From NCBI GenBank assembly GCA_002938115.1, contig PTKD01000031.1:1-13815 (forward strand): 13,815 nt of DNA, read 5' to 3'. Below are positions 1 to 6,901 of this stretch, one piece after another. Every line of letters begins with the position of its first letter. The first letter of the stretch is position 1. The notes under the pieces are model-generated. The model was not told where the DNA came from. It was given only the letters and a program-made list of their open reading frames with translations, and did no database searches. This DNA is from Alphaproteobacteria bacterium MarineAlpha9_Bin7. Lineage in GTDB: Bacteria; Pseudomonadota; Alphaproteobacteria; UBA7887. Made by a program: the position numbers and the translations under genes.

Positions 1-38
1 CCTTGCCCTTAACAAAAGAGAGGTTATCTTTTGGATAA

Positions 39-641
39 CCTGTAGAGTACAGATTGGCCCCAGAAAGCCCTTTCCCGGCAGCTGTTTCGGATTGTTTGGT
101 AGCGCTTAAATGGGTTGTAGAAAATGCTCATCGCTTTGATGGTGATCCCACTCGAGTTGCGGTGGGCGGGGACAGTGCAGGAGGTAATTTAGCGGCAGTA
201 ATTGCTCTCTCTGCGAGAGATTCCGGACCCGAGTTGGCGTTCCAGCTCTTGATTTACCCTGTGGTCGACTCAGATCTAAACAGGGATTCGTACAAAACTT
301 TTGCCAATGCCCCGATGTTACCAGGGCATAGAATGGCCTATTTCTGGGAGCAATACGTTCCGAATCCTGACGAGCGCGCTGACTGGCGCTGTGCGCCGTT
401 TCGCGCTGAGAATCATATGGGTCTGCCCCCAGCATTGGTGATCAGCGCTGGAATAGATCCTTTGGTGGACGAGGGGAGAGCTTACGCTGAAAAACTAATG
501 TCATCTGGGGTGCAGGTTGAATACAAATTGTTTCCGCGGATGACGCATGCGTTTTTTCAGGCACCTGGTCTTCTTGACGATGCTAGGATCGCATCCAACG
601 CTGCGGGAGCGGCTCTTCGCACCGCTTTCGGAAAAAGGTAA
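39..641 (+). CDS. HSL-family alpha/beta hydrolase (esterase/lipase-like), 5'-incomplete and frame-broken
   Basis: C-terminal two thirds of a hormone-sensitive-lipase-type carboxylesterase. Numbering residues from the TTG at 54, the nucleophile elbow GDSAGG has Ser41, the acid is Asp135 (AGIDPL) and the base is His165 (MTHAFF), so the triad is complete. The oxyanion-hole HGGG block and the N-terminal cap are absent. The TTG at 54 is unlikely to be the true start: in-frame codons 39-53 read PVEYR and continue into LAPE, the conserved strand in the middle of this family, but a TAA at 36-38 lies directly before them. The gene is therefore truncated, frameshifted, or misread at the contig edge. 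The intact homologue at 10645-11604 is 319 residues and aligns throughout. Substrate is unknown. Family assignment is sure; whether the gene works is not. Confidence 0.8.
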   Translation, partial: PVEYRLAPESPFPAAVSDCLVALKWVVENAHRFDGDPTRVAVGGDSAGGNLAAVIALSARDSGPELAFQLLIYPVVDSDLNRDSYKTFANAPMLPGHRMAYFWEQYVPNPDERADWRCAPFRAENHMGLPPALVISAGIDPLVDEGRAYAEKLMSSGVQVEYKLFPRMTHAFFQAPGLLDDARIASNAAGAALRTAFGKR

Positions 642-693
642 GTGAGGGGCTGTAACAGGAATCTATGCTGACAGTCTCGGGAAACGTGAACGC

Positions 694-1407
694 GTGCTAC
701 CACTCCACGACGACCAGCCCACACGCCTAAGGCCGTGGGTCACGGTTAGTATAATTATTTGTTGCTTGGCCACTTTCCTTTGGCAACTATCGCTCTCGGA
801 GACGGACTTTGAGCGCGCCGTGTTCTCGCTGGGCATGATTCCATCCGTGCTAATTGGGCCGCATTTTCTCCCGACTGAACTCCGGGTGGTACCAAGCATA
901 TTTACCGTAATAACGTCGATGTTTTTGCACGGTGGCTGGCTACATTTGCTAGGGAATATGCTTTACCTGTGGATTTTCGGAAATAACGTAGAGGATTCCA
1001 TGGGTCATGCCAGATTTCTGGCATTTTATTTGATTTGTGGAGCCTGCGCTGCTTTGGTTCAAGCTTATGCGGCGCCGATGTCAGATGTCCCGATGATAGG
1101 TGCCAGCGGAGCAGTTGCGGGAACCCTTGGCTCCTACGTCTTGTTGCACCCGCGCGCACGAATACTGACTTTTGTGTTTTTGGGAATTTTTTGGACTTTT
1201 ATTCGTTTGCCCGCGGTGGTTGTGCTGGGCGGTTGGATCGTGCTCCAATTCGTAAACGCAATTGGAACGCCACCTGACACGAGCGGTGTAGCCTGGTTGG
1301 CTCACATCGGAGGATTTCTTTCAGGGATAATGCTTATTGGAGTATTTAAGTATCGCACCGTAAAGTTTTTTGGCAGATCACGTTCAGGGCCGTGGGGGCA
1401 AAGTTGA
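694..1407 (+). CDS. Rhomboid-family intramembrane serine protease
   Basis: A 237-residue polytopic inner-membrane protein that would cleave transmembrane substrates within the bilayer. The rhomboid hallmarks are present: HGGWLHLLGN (79-88, with the oxyanion-stabilising Asn88), GASGAVAG with nucleophile Ser138, and AHIGGF with catalytic His204. About six hydrophobic segments can be seen, near 16-34, 66-96, 108-126, 136-152, 157-190 and 198-218. The GTG at 694 is chosen because the resulting N-terminus, VLPLHDDQPTR, is the usual opening of alphaproteobacterial rhomboids. The frame is open back to a TGA at 643, and only a weak GGGAA stands upstream. It lies 52 bases after the broken hydrolase and converges on the HAD gene with a 13-base gap. 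The substrate is unknown; the catalytic dyad is complete, so it should be active. Confidence 0.93.
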   Translation: MLPLHDDQPTRLRPWVTVSIIICCLATFLWQLSLSETDFERAVFSLGMIPSVLIGPHFLPTELRVVPSIFTVITSMFLHGGWLHLLGNMLYLWIFGNNVEDSMGHARFLAFYLICGACAALVQAYAAPMSDVPMIGASGAVAGTLGSYVLLHPRARILTFVFLGIFWTFIRLPAVVVLGGWIVLQFVNAIGTPPDTSGVAWLAHIGGFLSGIMLIGVFKYRTVKFFGRSRSGPWGQS

Positions 1408-1420
1408 TCAGGTAGCTGGT

Positions 1421-2296
1421 TCACCATATGAAGGCAGGTAATGCGAAATCAGGAAAGATGCGCTGCTCTGCGCACAGCTTTTCAAGGCGGCCAGGCGCGG
1501 CCGATTCGCCCCAGGTAATGCCGAGTCGTTTTGCTAATACGCCGCCCAGCACCAAAGCAGTAGTCAACCCAACGTCTTGTGCCCCCTTGATGTCGGTGTG
1601 AAGCGTGTCTCCGACCGCCAATATGCGGTTCCGTGCAATGCCTTTCAGCTGTTTTAAACAAGTCTCATAAAACGTTTGGTGCGGTTTCCCAAAGTAGTAT
1701 GCTGCGCCGCCTATTTCTTGATATCGGTTAGCTATGGCGCCAGCGCAAATGACTCGGTCACCATTTTGTCGGACAACAACGTTATCGGGATTGGCGCAAA
1801 TCATTGGGACATTGTTTTTTTTTGCAATTTGTAAACATGGTTCGTACCGGTCCAGTTTGTCAGACTCGTCAACGACACCCGTTGTTAAAATAAAATCTGC
1901 CGTATCTAAATTTTCAGTGCAGGAATATTTGAGTCCCTGGAGCAAATCCTGATCGCGATTTGGTCCTATATGAAAATATGATCTACCAAGCGCAGCCATT
2001 CCGGGTTCAGTGCGCTCGGCAAGAGCCAATCGGCTTGCTTCTCCGGACGTCAGGATGTGGTCGTAGAGTGAGGGACCCATACCGATAAATTCAAGCCGTT
2101 CCGCCACCAAAGATGCTGGGCGTGGTGCGTTGGACAACAAGATGATACGCTTTCCCACATTACGAAGCTCCTGCAAGCAATCTTTTGCACCAGGATAAGG
2201 GGCGGCTCCGTCCATCAGCACGCCCCATACATCCAAAACAAATGCGTCAAACTTTGTGGCTAGGATAGAAAGGCTTGCTTCAGCTTTGATTTGCAT
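1421..2296 (-). CDS. HAD-superfamily subfamily IIA hydrolase (TIGR01459-like, NagD-related)
   Basis: A 291-residue cytoplasmic HAD-IIA protein, probably a phosphatase of a small phosphorylated metabolite; the substrate is unknown. Motif I is LDVWGVLMDG with nucleophile Asp22, but the usual second Asp (general acid/base, two residues on) is Trp24. As I recall, this D-x-W is typical of the TIGR01459 group and not a decay mutation. Motif II is ILLSNAPRP (Ser55), the motif III Lys is in YFGKP (Lys204), and motif IV is AVGDTLHTD (Asp230, Asp235). The ATG at 2296 has AAGGAA a few bases upstream. It follows pyrD on the same strand after a 120-base gap that holds no gene and no convincing promoter, so the two may be cotranscribed. 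Family assignment is strong; calling it a sugar phosphatase would be a guess. Confidence 0.88.
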   Translation of the reverse strand: MQIKAEASLSILATKFDAFVLDVWGVLMDGAAPYPGAKDCLQELRNVGKRIILLSNAPRPASLVAERLEFIGMGPSLYDHILTSGEASRLALAERTEPGMAALGRSYFHIGPNRDQDLLQGLKYSCTENLDTADFILTTGVVDESDKLDRYEPCLQIAKKNNVPMICANPDNVVVRQNGDRVICAGAIANRYQEIGGAAYYFGKPHQTFYETCLKQLKGIARNRILAVGDTLHTDIKGAQDVGLTTALVLGGVLAKRLGITWGESAAPGRLEKLCAEQRIFPDFALPAFIW

Positions 2297-2416
2297 ACGG
2301 ATTCCTTAGACCGATGTACTAATCGAAATCATATTTTACGGGTCCGCCAATTTTCAGACTGCTAATGTTACACCAGTTGCAAACGGCGAATCAAAAAACG
2401 AATACTCCATTGTTGC

Positions 2417-3490
2417 TTAATAGTCAGCGGCATCTATGCCGACAACGGAAGAGATATTCTCAAACCCGTCGGCATGAAGCCGCTCGGCCAAGCGCAATTT
2501 AATCTGTGAAATTAAGCTTGGGCCATGATAGATCAGCGCAGTGTACAGCTGCACGAGTGAAGCACCGGCGCGAATCTTTAAGTAGGCGTCATCTCCAGAG
2601 TTTACACCGCCGATCCCAATGAGTGGTATGGACCCATCGACACGTCTATACATGTCTGCCAACAGCGAGGTTGAACTTTGAAAGAGGGGGCGCCCGCTTA
2701 GACCGCCTGGTTCCATTCGGGCTGAGCTCTGAAGTTTTGAAGGCCGCGATACTGTGGTGTTGGCAATCAGCAGTCCGTCCAAATTTTGCGCTAAGGCGAC
2801 AGAGGCAATGTGGCCCCGGGACCGTTCATCGAGGTCCGGGGCGATCTTAATTAAAAGTGGGATCGATCCGCCTCGTGAGCCCGACAGCCCGGCTCGGCGA
2901 TCTTGTAAAGTAGAGACTAGCCGGCTTAGGCTATCTTGATCTTGCCATGCCCGGAGTCCGGGCGTGTTCGGGGACGAGATATTTACCACCAGGTAATCGA
3001 CCAATGGCGCCAGACGCGTAAAGCATGTTCGATAGTCTTCAAGTGGGTTATCACTATCCTTGTTTGGGCCAATATTTGCACCAACTACTCCCCGGTAAGG
3101 TCGGGCACGAGCAAGGCGTCTAGCGATTATCTCGACACCCCGGTTATTGAAGCCCAATCGGTTAATCACAGCACCGTCTTTGCTTAGGCGGAATACTCGC
3201 GGTTTAGGGTTTCCGGTTTGTGGAAGAGGGGTGACTGTGCCGACTTCAATAGATCCAAATCCTTGAGCCAAAAGGGGTGATACTGCCTCTGCGTCCTTGT
3301 CAAAACCAGCCGCGAGCCCAATAGGATTGCCAAAATCCAGCCCCCAGCAGCGGTGAGCTATGACATGTGGGTCGGATTCCTGTTTTGATGACGCCAATCC
3401 AAAGCGCAACATTTTAAGAGCGGCGTGGTGTGCGGTCTCAGGTGGCAATCGACGCAGAATGGCTCCACCCATTTCCCCCAAACCGATCAT
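2417..3490 (-). CDS. pyrD: Dihydroorotate dehydrogenase (quinone), class 2
   Basis: Oxidises dihydroorotate to orotate in pyrimidine synthesis, using FMN and passing electrons to membrane quinone. The 357-residue length fits class 2. The N-terminal helix PPETAHHAALKMLRFGL (16-32) is the membrane-associating segment that class 1 enzymes lack. FMN and substrate motifs follow in order: GLAAGFDKDAEAV (58-70), EVGTVTP (82-88), NRLGFNNRG (110-118), NISSPNTPG (170-178, carrying the class 2 serine base), LIKIAPDLD, ANTT, SGRPLF, and GIGGVNSGDDA with RAGASLVQLYTAL at the C-terminus. The ATG at 3490 overlaps the TGA of the upstream DUF952-like ORF as ATGA, which implies translational coupling. The ribosome site is weak, in keeping with reliance on upstream translation. 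Confidence 0.96.
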   Translation of the reverse strand: MIGLGEMGGAILRRLPPETAHHAALKMLRFGLASSKQESDPHVIAHRCWGLDFGNPIGLAAGFDKDAEAVSPLLAQGFGSIEVGTVTPLPQTGNPKPRVFRLSKDGAVINRLGFNNRGVEIIARRLARARPYRGVVGANIGPNKDSDNPLEDYRTCFTRLAPLVDYLVVNISSPNTPGLRAWQDQDSLSRLVSTLQDRRAGLSGSRGGSIPLLIKIAPDLDERSRGHIASVALAQNLDGLLIANTTVSRPSKLQSSARMEPGGLSGRPLFQSSTSLLADMYRRVDGSIPLIGIGGVNSGDDAYLKIRAGASLVQLYTALIYHGPSLISQIKLRLAERLHADGFENISSVVGIDAADY

Positions 3491-3741
3491 GGGTCGCCCG
3501 ATGCAGGCTTCGCAGTGGAGGAAATGTGTTTCCCCCGTTTACCCAGTGCTAGGGGCGTTATCGTGAGTACATCGTCCGACGAGAGTGTACCGCAGTGATG
3601 TGGGAAACGCCCCCGCACCTGGGTCATAGTTGATAGCGTATAAAAATCATCGCATTGATCGTCCCACAATCGGGAATATCCGTTGATTAGAGCTCCCGCT
3701 ACCCAGTCCTCGTGATCAGCACAGTGGTGAAGTATATCCAT
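3487..3741 (-). pseudogene. DUF952-like ORF upstream of pyrD, C-terminally truncated or frameshifted
   Basis: An 84-residue ORF from the ATG at 3741; the frame is open further, to an ATG at 3792. I recognise it weakly as the N-terminal half of a DUF952 protein. ILHHCADHEDW and YTLSTMTQVRGRF sit where that family has an I-x-x-x-x-x-x-x-W opening and an FIHLST-x-x-QV motif, followed by the DDVL--PLALG strand. The family is usually about 110-120 residues, and here the GG-x-x-FPHLYG half is missing. One frame over, just after the LALG codons, the DNA reads NGGNTFPPL, which could be the lost piece after an indel. DUF952 genes often precede pyrD in alphaproteobacteria (recalled). The stop overlaps the pyrD start as ATGA, so it is probably still translated. 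It may be a decayed gene kept for coupling or a short diverged protein. Confidence 0.5.
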
Positions 3742-3774
3742 GGTCGTAAATTGTTGCACCGAATAGAAGCCGAA

Positions 3775-3802
3775 GCTATAGGATCCATGCATTTAATCGC
3801 AA
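3775..3802 (-). promoter_or_regulatory. Possible sigma70-type promoter for the DUF952-like/pyrD unit
   Basis: On the minus strand, TTGCGA (3802-3797) and TATAGC (3780-3775) are separated by 16 bases. Each matches the consensus at 4 of 6 positions. The predicted start of transcription, near 3768, lies about 27 bases before the ATG at 3741 and would rule out the longer ATG at 3792. This is a weak match found by eye. Confidence 0.3.
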
Positions 3803-3854
3803 GTTTAGAATACTGATATAGGCGGCGTCCCATTCGCGGCTTCTGGTCGTAGTT

Positions 3855-3862
3855 GGGAGGAG
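3855..3862 (+). promoter_or_regulatory. Strong ribosome binding site for the fold-type IV aminotransferase
   Basis: GGGAGGAG ends 10 bases before the ATG at 3873. It fixes the start and argues against the overlapping frames that run through the same DNA. Confidence 0.6.
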
Positions 3863-3872
3863 TTAAAGTACA

Positions 3873-4715
3873 ATGGCAGTTGTTACGTATTTCAAGGGTG
3901 ACTGGCACGATGGAGCCCCTTTGGTGCAGAGCTCTATGGCTCAATCCTTCATGCATGGTTCGACGGTCTTCGATGGTGCGCGTGCCTTCGATGGATGTGT
4001 ACCAGACCTGGATCGCCATATCTCTAGGCTCATTAATTCGGCAGACGTCATGGGTCTTCGATCGCCGTTCACTGTTCAAGAGATCACAAACCTCGCGATT
4101 GAGGGCATCAGAAAATTTCCTGCCGGTTCTGAGCTGTATATTCGGCCGGCTTTATTCGCGGAAGGGGGATTCTTAATCCCAGATCCCGACGATGTGTGTT
4201 TCGTAATGGTTATTTTCGAAGCACCTATGCCGAAGCCCGACGGTTTTAGCGTTTGCCTAAGTAGTTATAGGCGGCCAAATCCGGATATGGCCCCCACGGA
4301 GGCAAAAGCTGCGTGCCTGTACCCGGCTAGTAGTTTGGCTATCGCGGAGGCGAATAAGAAGGGCTTTGAGAACGCTATTATGCGTGATGGCGCCGATAAC
4401 GTGGTTGAGTTTGCAAGTTCCAACTTATGGCTGGTGAAAGACGGAGAAGTGGTAACGCCAGCACATAACCATACTTTTTTAAATGGAATCACCCGGCAGC
4501 GCGTAATTTCATTGCTTGGCGACGCTGGCATCGAGGTTCGCCAACGTAATATCAAATACAGCGAAGTGATCGCCGCTGATGAGGTATTTAGTACAGGCAA
4601 CCTTGGCAAGGTGCTGCCGGTGACACGGGTCGGGGATCACCATTTCCAGGTTGGTCCCGTTTGTTCTAAGGCGCGGGAAGTGTATTTTTCTTACGCGGCA
4701 TGCAGTCGGGTTTGA
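3873..4715 (+). CDS. Branched-chain amino acid aminotransferase-like protein (PLP fold type IV)
   Basis: A 280-residue class IV PLP enzyme. The PLP lysine is Lys145 in PTEAKAACLY. Glu179 in NVVEFASSN, the FLNGITRQR loop (202-210) and STGNLGKVLPVTR (240-252) form the rest of the cofactor site. Y-I-R at 89-91 matches the Y-x-R of branched-chain aminotransferases rather than D-amino acid transaminases or aminodeoxychorismate lyase, so transfer from leucine, isoleucine or valine is the best guess. The lysine region lacks the GGNY that follows in classical IlvE. It resembles a second alphaproteobacterial branched-chain-like group whose substrates I cannot state. The start is set by GGGAGGAG. It is divergent from the pyrD unit, and neither neighbour belongs to valine or leucine synthesis. 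Family certain, substrate moderate. Confidence 0.87.
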   Translation: MAVVTYFKGDWHDGAPLVQSSMAQSFMHGSTVFDGARAFDGCVPDLDRHISRLINSADVMGLRSPFTVQEITNLAIEGIRKFPAGSELYIRPALFAEGGFLIPDPDDVCFVMVIFEAPMPKPDGFSVCLSSYRRPNPDMAPTEAKAACLYPASSLAIAEANKKGFENAIMRDGADNVVEFASSNLWLVKDGEVVTPAHNHTFLNGITRQRVISLLGDAGIEVRQRNIKYSEVIAADEVFSTGNLGKVLPVTRVGDHHFQVGPVCSKAREVYFSYAACSRV

Positions 4716-4916
4716 GAGAGCTTTGGTACACAGATTTTTTAATGCCACTTCGTGTGGATAAAGGGGTACCTCGAAAGAGTTGATGGATACGGCCTGCGCT
4801 CACTATTCCAGTAGAATCGCTCCGAAACGATCAGTGGCGTGCTCTAGCTCAATTTGATAGTGGATGTATTCTTGCAACTATTTTTATTACAAAATTAGGC
4901 TATTGGCAGATTGCGA

Positions 4917-4931
4917 TTGCAATGGCTGCAA
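4917..4931. repeat. Inverted repeat TTGCA-N5-TGCAA upstream of the DUF2125 gene
   Basis: A perfect 5-5-5 dyad about 50 bases before the likely ATG at 4980. It contains the T-N11-A spacing of LysR-type operators. No LysR-type gene is in the window, so an operator role is only a suggestion. Confidence 0.25.
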
Positions 4932-4967
4932 CGAAATATAGCGATAGTTGTGACAATGATTGGAGAT

Positions 4968-4975
4968 AGGTGGGG
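4968..4975 (+). promoter_or_regulatory. Ribosome binding site that decides the DUF2125 start
   Basis: AGGTGGGG ends 4 bases before the ATG at 4980, with an extra GGAG at 4962-4965. The upstream in-frame candidates, ATG 4956 and TTG 4911, have no such site. Confidence 0.5.
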
Positions 4976-4979
4976 CAAG

Positions 4980-5996
4980 ATGCGTGTCCTGGTACCATTT
5001 GCAGCGCTTGGGGTTTTGTTGGCTGCGTACAGCGGCTATTGGCTTTATCTGTCGCATGCTGTGGAGAACAGCGTACTGGAGGAACTTCGCACCAATTGGA
5101 GCGAGGCCGGTTTTGAGATCAAGCACGGAGCGTTATCCGTCGGGGGATATCCCTATCGAATTGAATTGACGTTGAGGGATGTTGAGGTTGGTACTCAAGA
5201 TAGCGCCATCTCTTTTCGTTGGCGCACGCCAATTGTTTTGGCGACCGCACATCCTTGGGAGCTCTCACACTGGGTTGTGGTGACAGAAGGACCGAGTGAC
5301 ATGAATTTTGGAACGGGACAAGACTGGATTGTAGGCCTTTTGATTGGGCGCGGTCGCATGAGTCTGAAGCTCGGCAGTGACAACGTGCCGGAAAGGGTGT
5401 CGTTCGATGTTAGAGACGTCCAGATGCAACAGAGTGTGGCACCTGATGTGTTAGATATCAAACATGCTGAACTGCATATTCGGCGAGTGCCGACACAAAG
5501 TCCTAGTTTAGATGTGGCCGTCTTTGTGAAAGAAATTACTTTTGAAGAGAGCCACGGCTATCTGGTCGGTAATCGCGTTCAAGAGTTGAATGCAGAAGTA
5601 AGCTTGCAGGGCCCAGCACCGGCCTCGTGGAGCCGAAGAGAGCTTGATGCATGGAGGGATGCGGGGGGCGTAGTTGATGTGCATAACTTTCAAATATCGT
5701 GGGGCGACCTGGAGCTTCGTTTTGATGGTACTTTCGCGATCGACGAGGCATACCGTCCTATTGGAGCTGCAAGTGCTGACATAATAGGACATGGGTATTT
5801 ATTAACCGCACTTCGCACGGAGGGGATAATATCGGAACCGTCCGCACTTGCCGCCAGTATAGCATTGAATCTCCTAACGGAGCCATCATCGGACGATGGC
5901 AGACGTGTACTGCGCACGTCTATCACGGCTCAGGACGGATATCTTTACATCGGACCAGTTGCTCTCATTTCGTTGCCTGCGTTGTTTAGCCCTTAA
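4980..5996 (+). CDS. DUF2125 domain-containing membrane-anchored protein
   Basis: A 338-residue protein with one N-terminal membrane segment (about residues 4-25, VLVPFAALGVLLAAYSGYWLYL) and a large domain that should face the periplasm. The block after the anchor, around W-S-E-A-G-F-E-I-K-H-G and GGYPYRIELTL, is the characteristic opening of DUF2125, a family of unknown function seen mostly in alphaproteobacteria. The following sequence (PIVLATAHPWELSHWVV and beyond) is beta-rich and repetitive, as in the family. The ATG at 4980 is chosen for its AGGTGGGG; the same frame is open upstream to a TTG at 4911, giving 361 residues. The gene ends 3 bases before the convergent tyrA stop. Location beside tyrA is common in alphaproteobacteria (recalled) but gives no functional clue. 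Confidence 0.85.
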   Translation: MRVLVPFAALGVLLAAYSGYWLYLSHAVENSVLEELRTNWSEAGFEIKHGALSVGGYPYRIELTLRDVEVGTQDSAISFRWRTPIVLATAHPWELSHWVVVTEGPSDMNFGTGQDWIVGLLIGRGRMSLKLGSDNVPERVSFDVRDVQMQQSVAPDVLDIKHAELHIRRVPTQSPSLDVAVFVKEITFEESHGYLVGNRVQELNAEVSLQGPAPASWSRRELDAWRDAGGVVDVHNFQISWGDLELRFDGTFAIDEAYRPIGAASADIIGHGYLLTALRTEGIISEPSALAASIALNLLTEPSSDDGRRVLRTSITAQDGYLYIGPVALISLPALFSP

Positions 5997-5999
5997 TTT

Positions 6000-6890
6000 T
6001 TACGCCTGTTTCGCATCAATGATATCCCTCCTAATATCACGGGTCTTCGTAAATTTTGTTTCTAGGGCATCCGCATCATCCCATCGGATTGCGCGCTGAA
6101 GAGCGGCGAGGTCCTCAGAGAAGCGACCCAACATTTCTAGCACGGCATCCTTGTTTTCAATGAAAATATCACGCCACATTTCTGGGTCAGAAGCCGCGAT
6201 CCGGGTAAAATCACGGAAACCACCTGCAGAGTATTTTACCACTTCGAGTTTTATTTGGTCTTCCAACTCAGCCACCGTTCCAACGATGTTAAAGGCTAGT
6301 AAATGGGGGATATGAGAGGTGATGGCGAGTACCATGTCGTGATGAGGCGCACTCATTTGCTCGACCATACTACCGGCCGACCTCCACATGTTTGCGACGA
6401 TCGATATTGCCGTTGCGTCGGTACCTTCGGGGGGCGTCAACACGCACCAGCGACCCTCAAACAATTGATCAAACCCAGCGTCTGGACCCGTATGTTCCGT
6501 ACCGGCAATCGGATGGCCGGGCACGAAATGAACTTGGCTGGGAAGGTGTGGGGACATGGCGTCAATTACAGCCTGCTTGACCGAGCCAGTGTCGGTCACG
6601 ATGGTGCCCGGCGTTAAGTGTGGGCCAATTGCTTCTGCGACAGAGCCAGAGGCGCTAACAGGGACGCTTACTACTACCAGATCTGCATCGGCAACGGCGG
6701 TTGCGGCGTCGTCAGCGACGACATCTACGAAACCTAGTTCCTTGATCCGGTTCCGCGTTTTGGCACGTCTTGAATACGCCGTAACATGGTCGGCAAGTTT
6801 TTGACTCCGCATTACACGGGCCAGAGAACCCCCAATTAATCCAGCCCCTATAAGTGCCACGCGGTTAAAGTGCGGCTGTTCAGTAGTCAT
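6000..6890 (-). CDS. tyrA: Prephenate (or arogenate/cyclohexadienyl) dehydrogenase
   Basis: NAD(P)-dependent oxidative decarboxylation of prephenate to 4-hydroxyphenylpyruvate (or of arogenate to tyrosine), in the cytoplasm. It has 296 residues from the ATG at 6890. The Rossmann motif is GAGLIGGSL (15-23). The substrate region FVPGHPIAGTEHTGP and the catalytic histidine block ITSHIPHLLAF are intact, as is SAGGFRDFTRIAASDPEMW in the C-terminal helical domain. An in-frame TTG at 6905 overlaps the upstream chorismate mutase stop as TTGA. I prefer the ATG because it gives the usual short N-terminus (MTTEQPHFNRVALIG) and has GGTGG just before it. It is the second gene of a tight operon with the mutase. 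Cofactor and substrate preference cannot be read from the sequence. Confidence 0.95.
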   Translation of the reverse strand: MTTEQPHFNRVALIGAGLIGGSLARVMRSQKLADHVTAYSRRAKTRNRIKELGFVDVVADDAATAVADADLVVVSVPVSASGSVAEAIGPHLTPGTIVTDTGSVKQAVIDAMSPHLPSQVHFVPGHPIAGTEHTGPDAGFDQLFEGRWCVLTPPEGTDATAISIVANMWRSAGSMVEQMSAPHHDMVLAITSHIPHLLAFNIVGTVAELEDQIKLEVVKYSAGGFRDFTRIAASDPEMWRDIFIENKDAVLEMLGRFSEDLAALQRAIRWDDADALETKFTKTRDIRRDIIDAKQA

Positions 6891-6901
6891 TGGTCCACCA
6901 G

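Larger units (their letters stand above)
4716..4979. other. 264-base intergenic region, no recognised gene
   Basis: No tRNA, riboswitch or clear terminator is visible. There is a T6 run near 4735-4740 with no good stem before it. An open frame on the plus strand, about 60 codons from near 4780 to the TAG near 4970, reads PVESLRNDQWRALAQFD and onward. It has no start codon with a ribosome site and resembles nothing I know. A perfect inverted repeat, TTGCA-N5-TGCAA, lies at 4917-4931. Confidence 0.5.

Noticed and set aside
3699..4079. 126-codon minus-strand frame between pyrD and the aminotransferase
   Set aside because: It is mostly antisense to the start of the aminotransferase, has no family resemblance, and ends in frame conflict with the DUF952-like ORF.
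4734..4770. Terminator after the aminotransferase gene
   Set aside because: There is a T6 run, but the only stem (CCAC-TTCGT-GTGG) lies after it and is 4 base pairs long.
5195..5792. Several minus-strand frames of 70-94 codons inside the DUF2125 gene
   Set aside because: Their compositions are odd and they resemble no known family; the plus-strand frame has a recognised domain and ribosome site.
6303..6804. Plus-strand frames inside tyrA
   Set aside because: They are shadows of a strongly conserved TyrA frame and show no motifs of their own.
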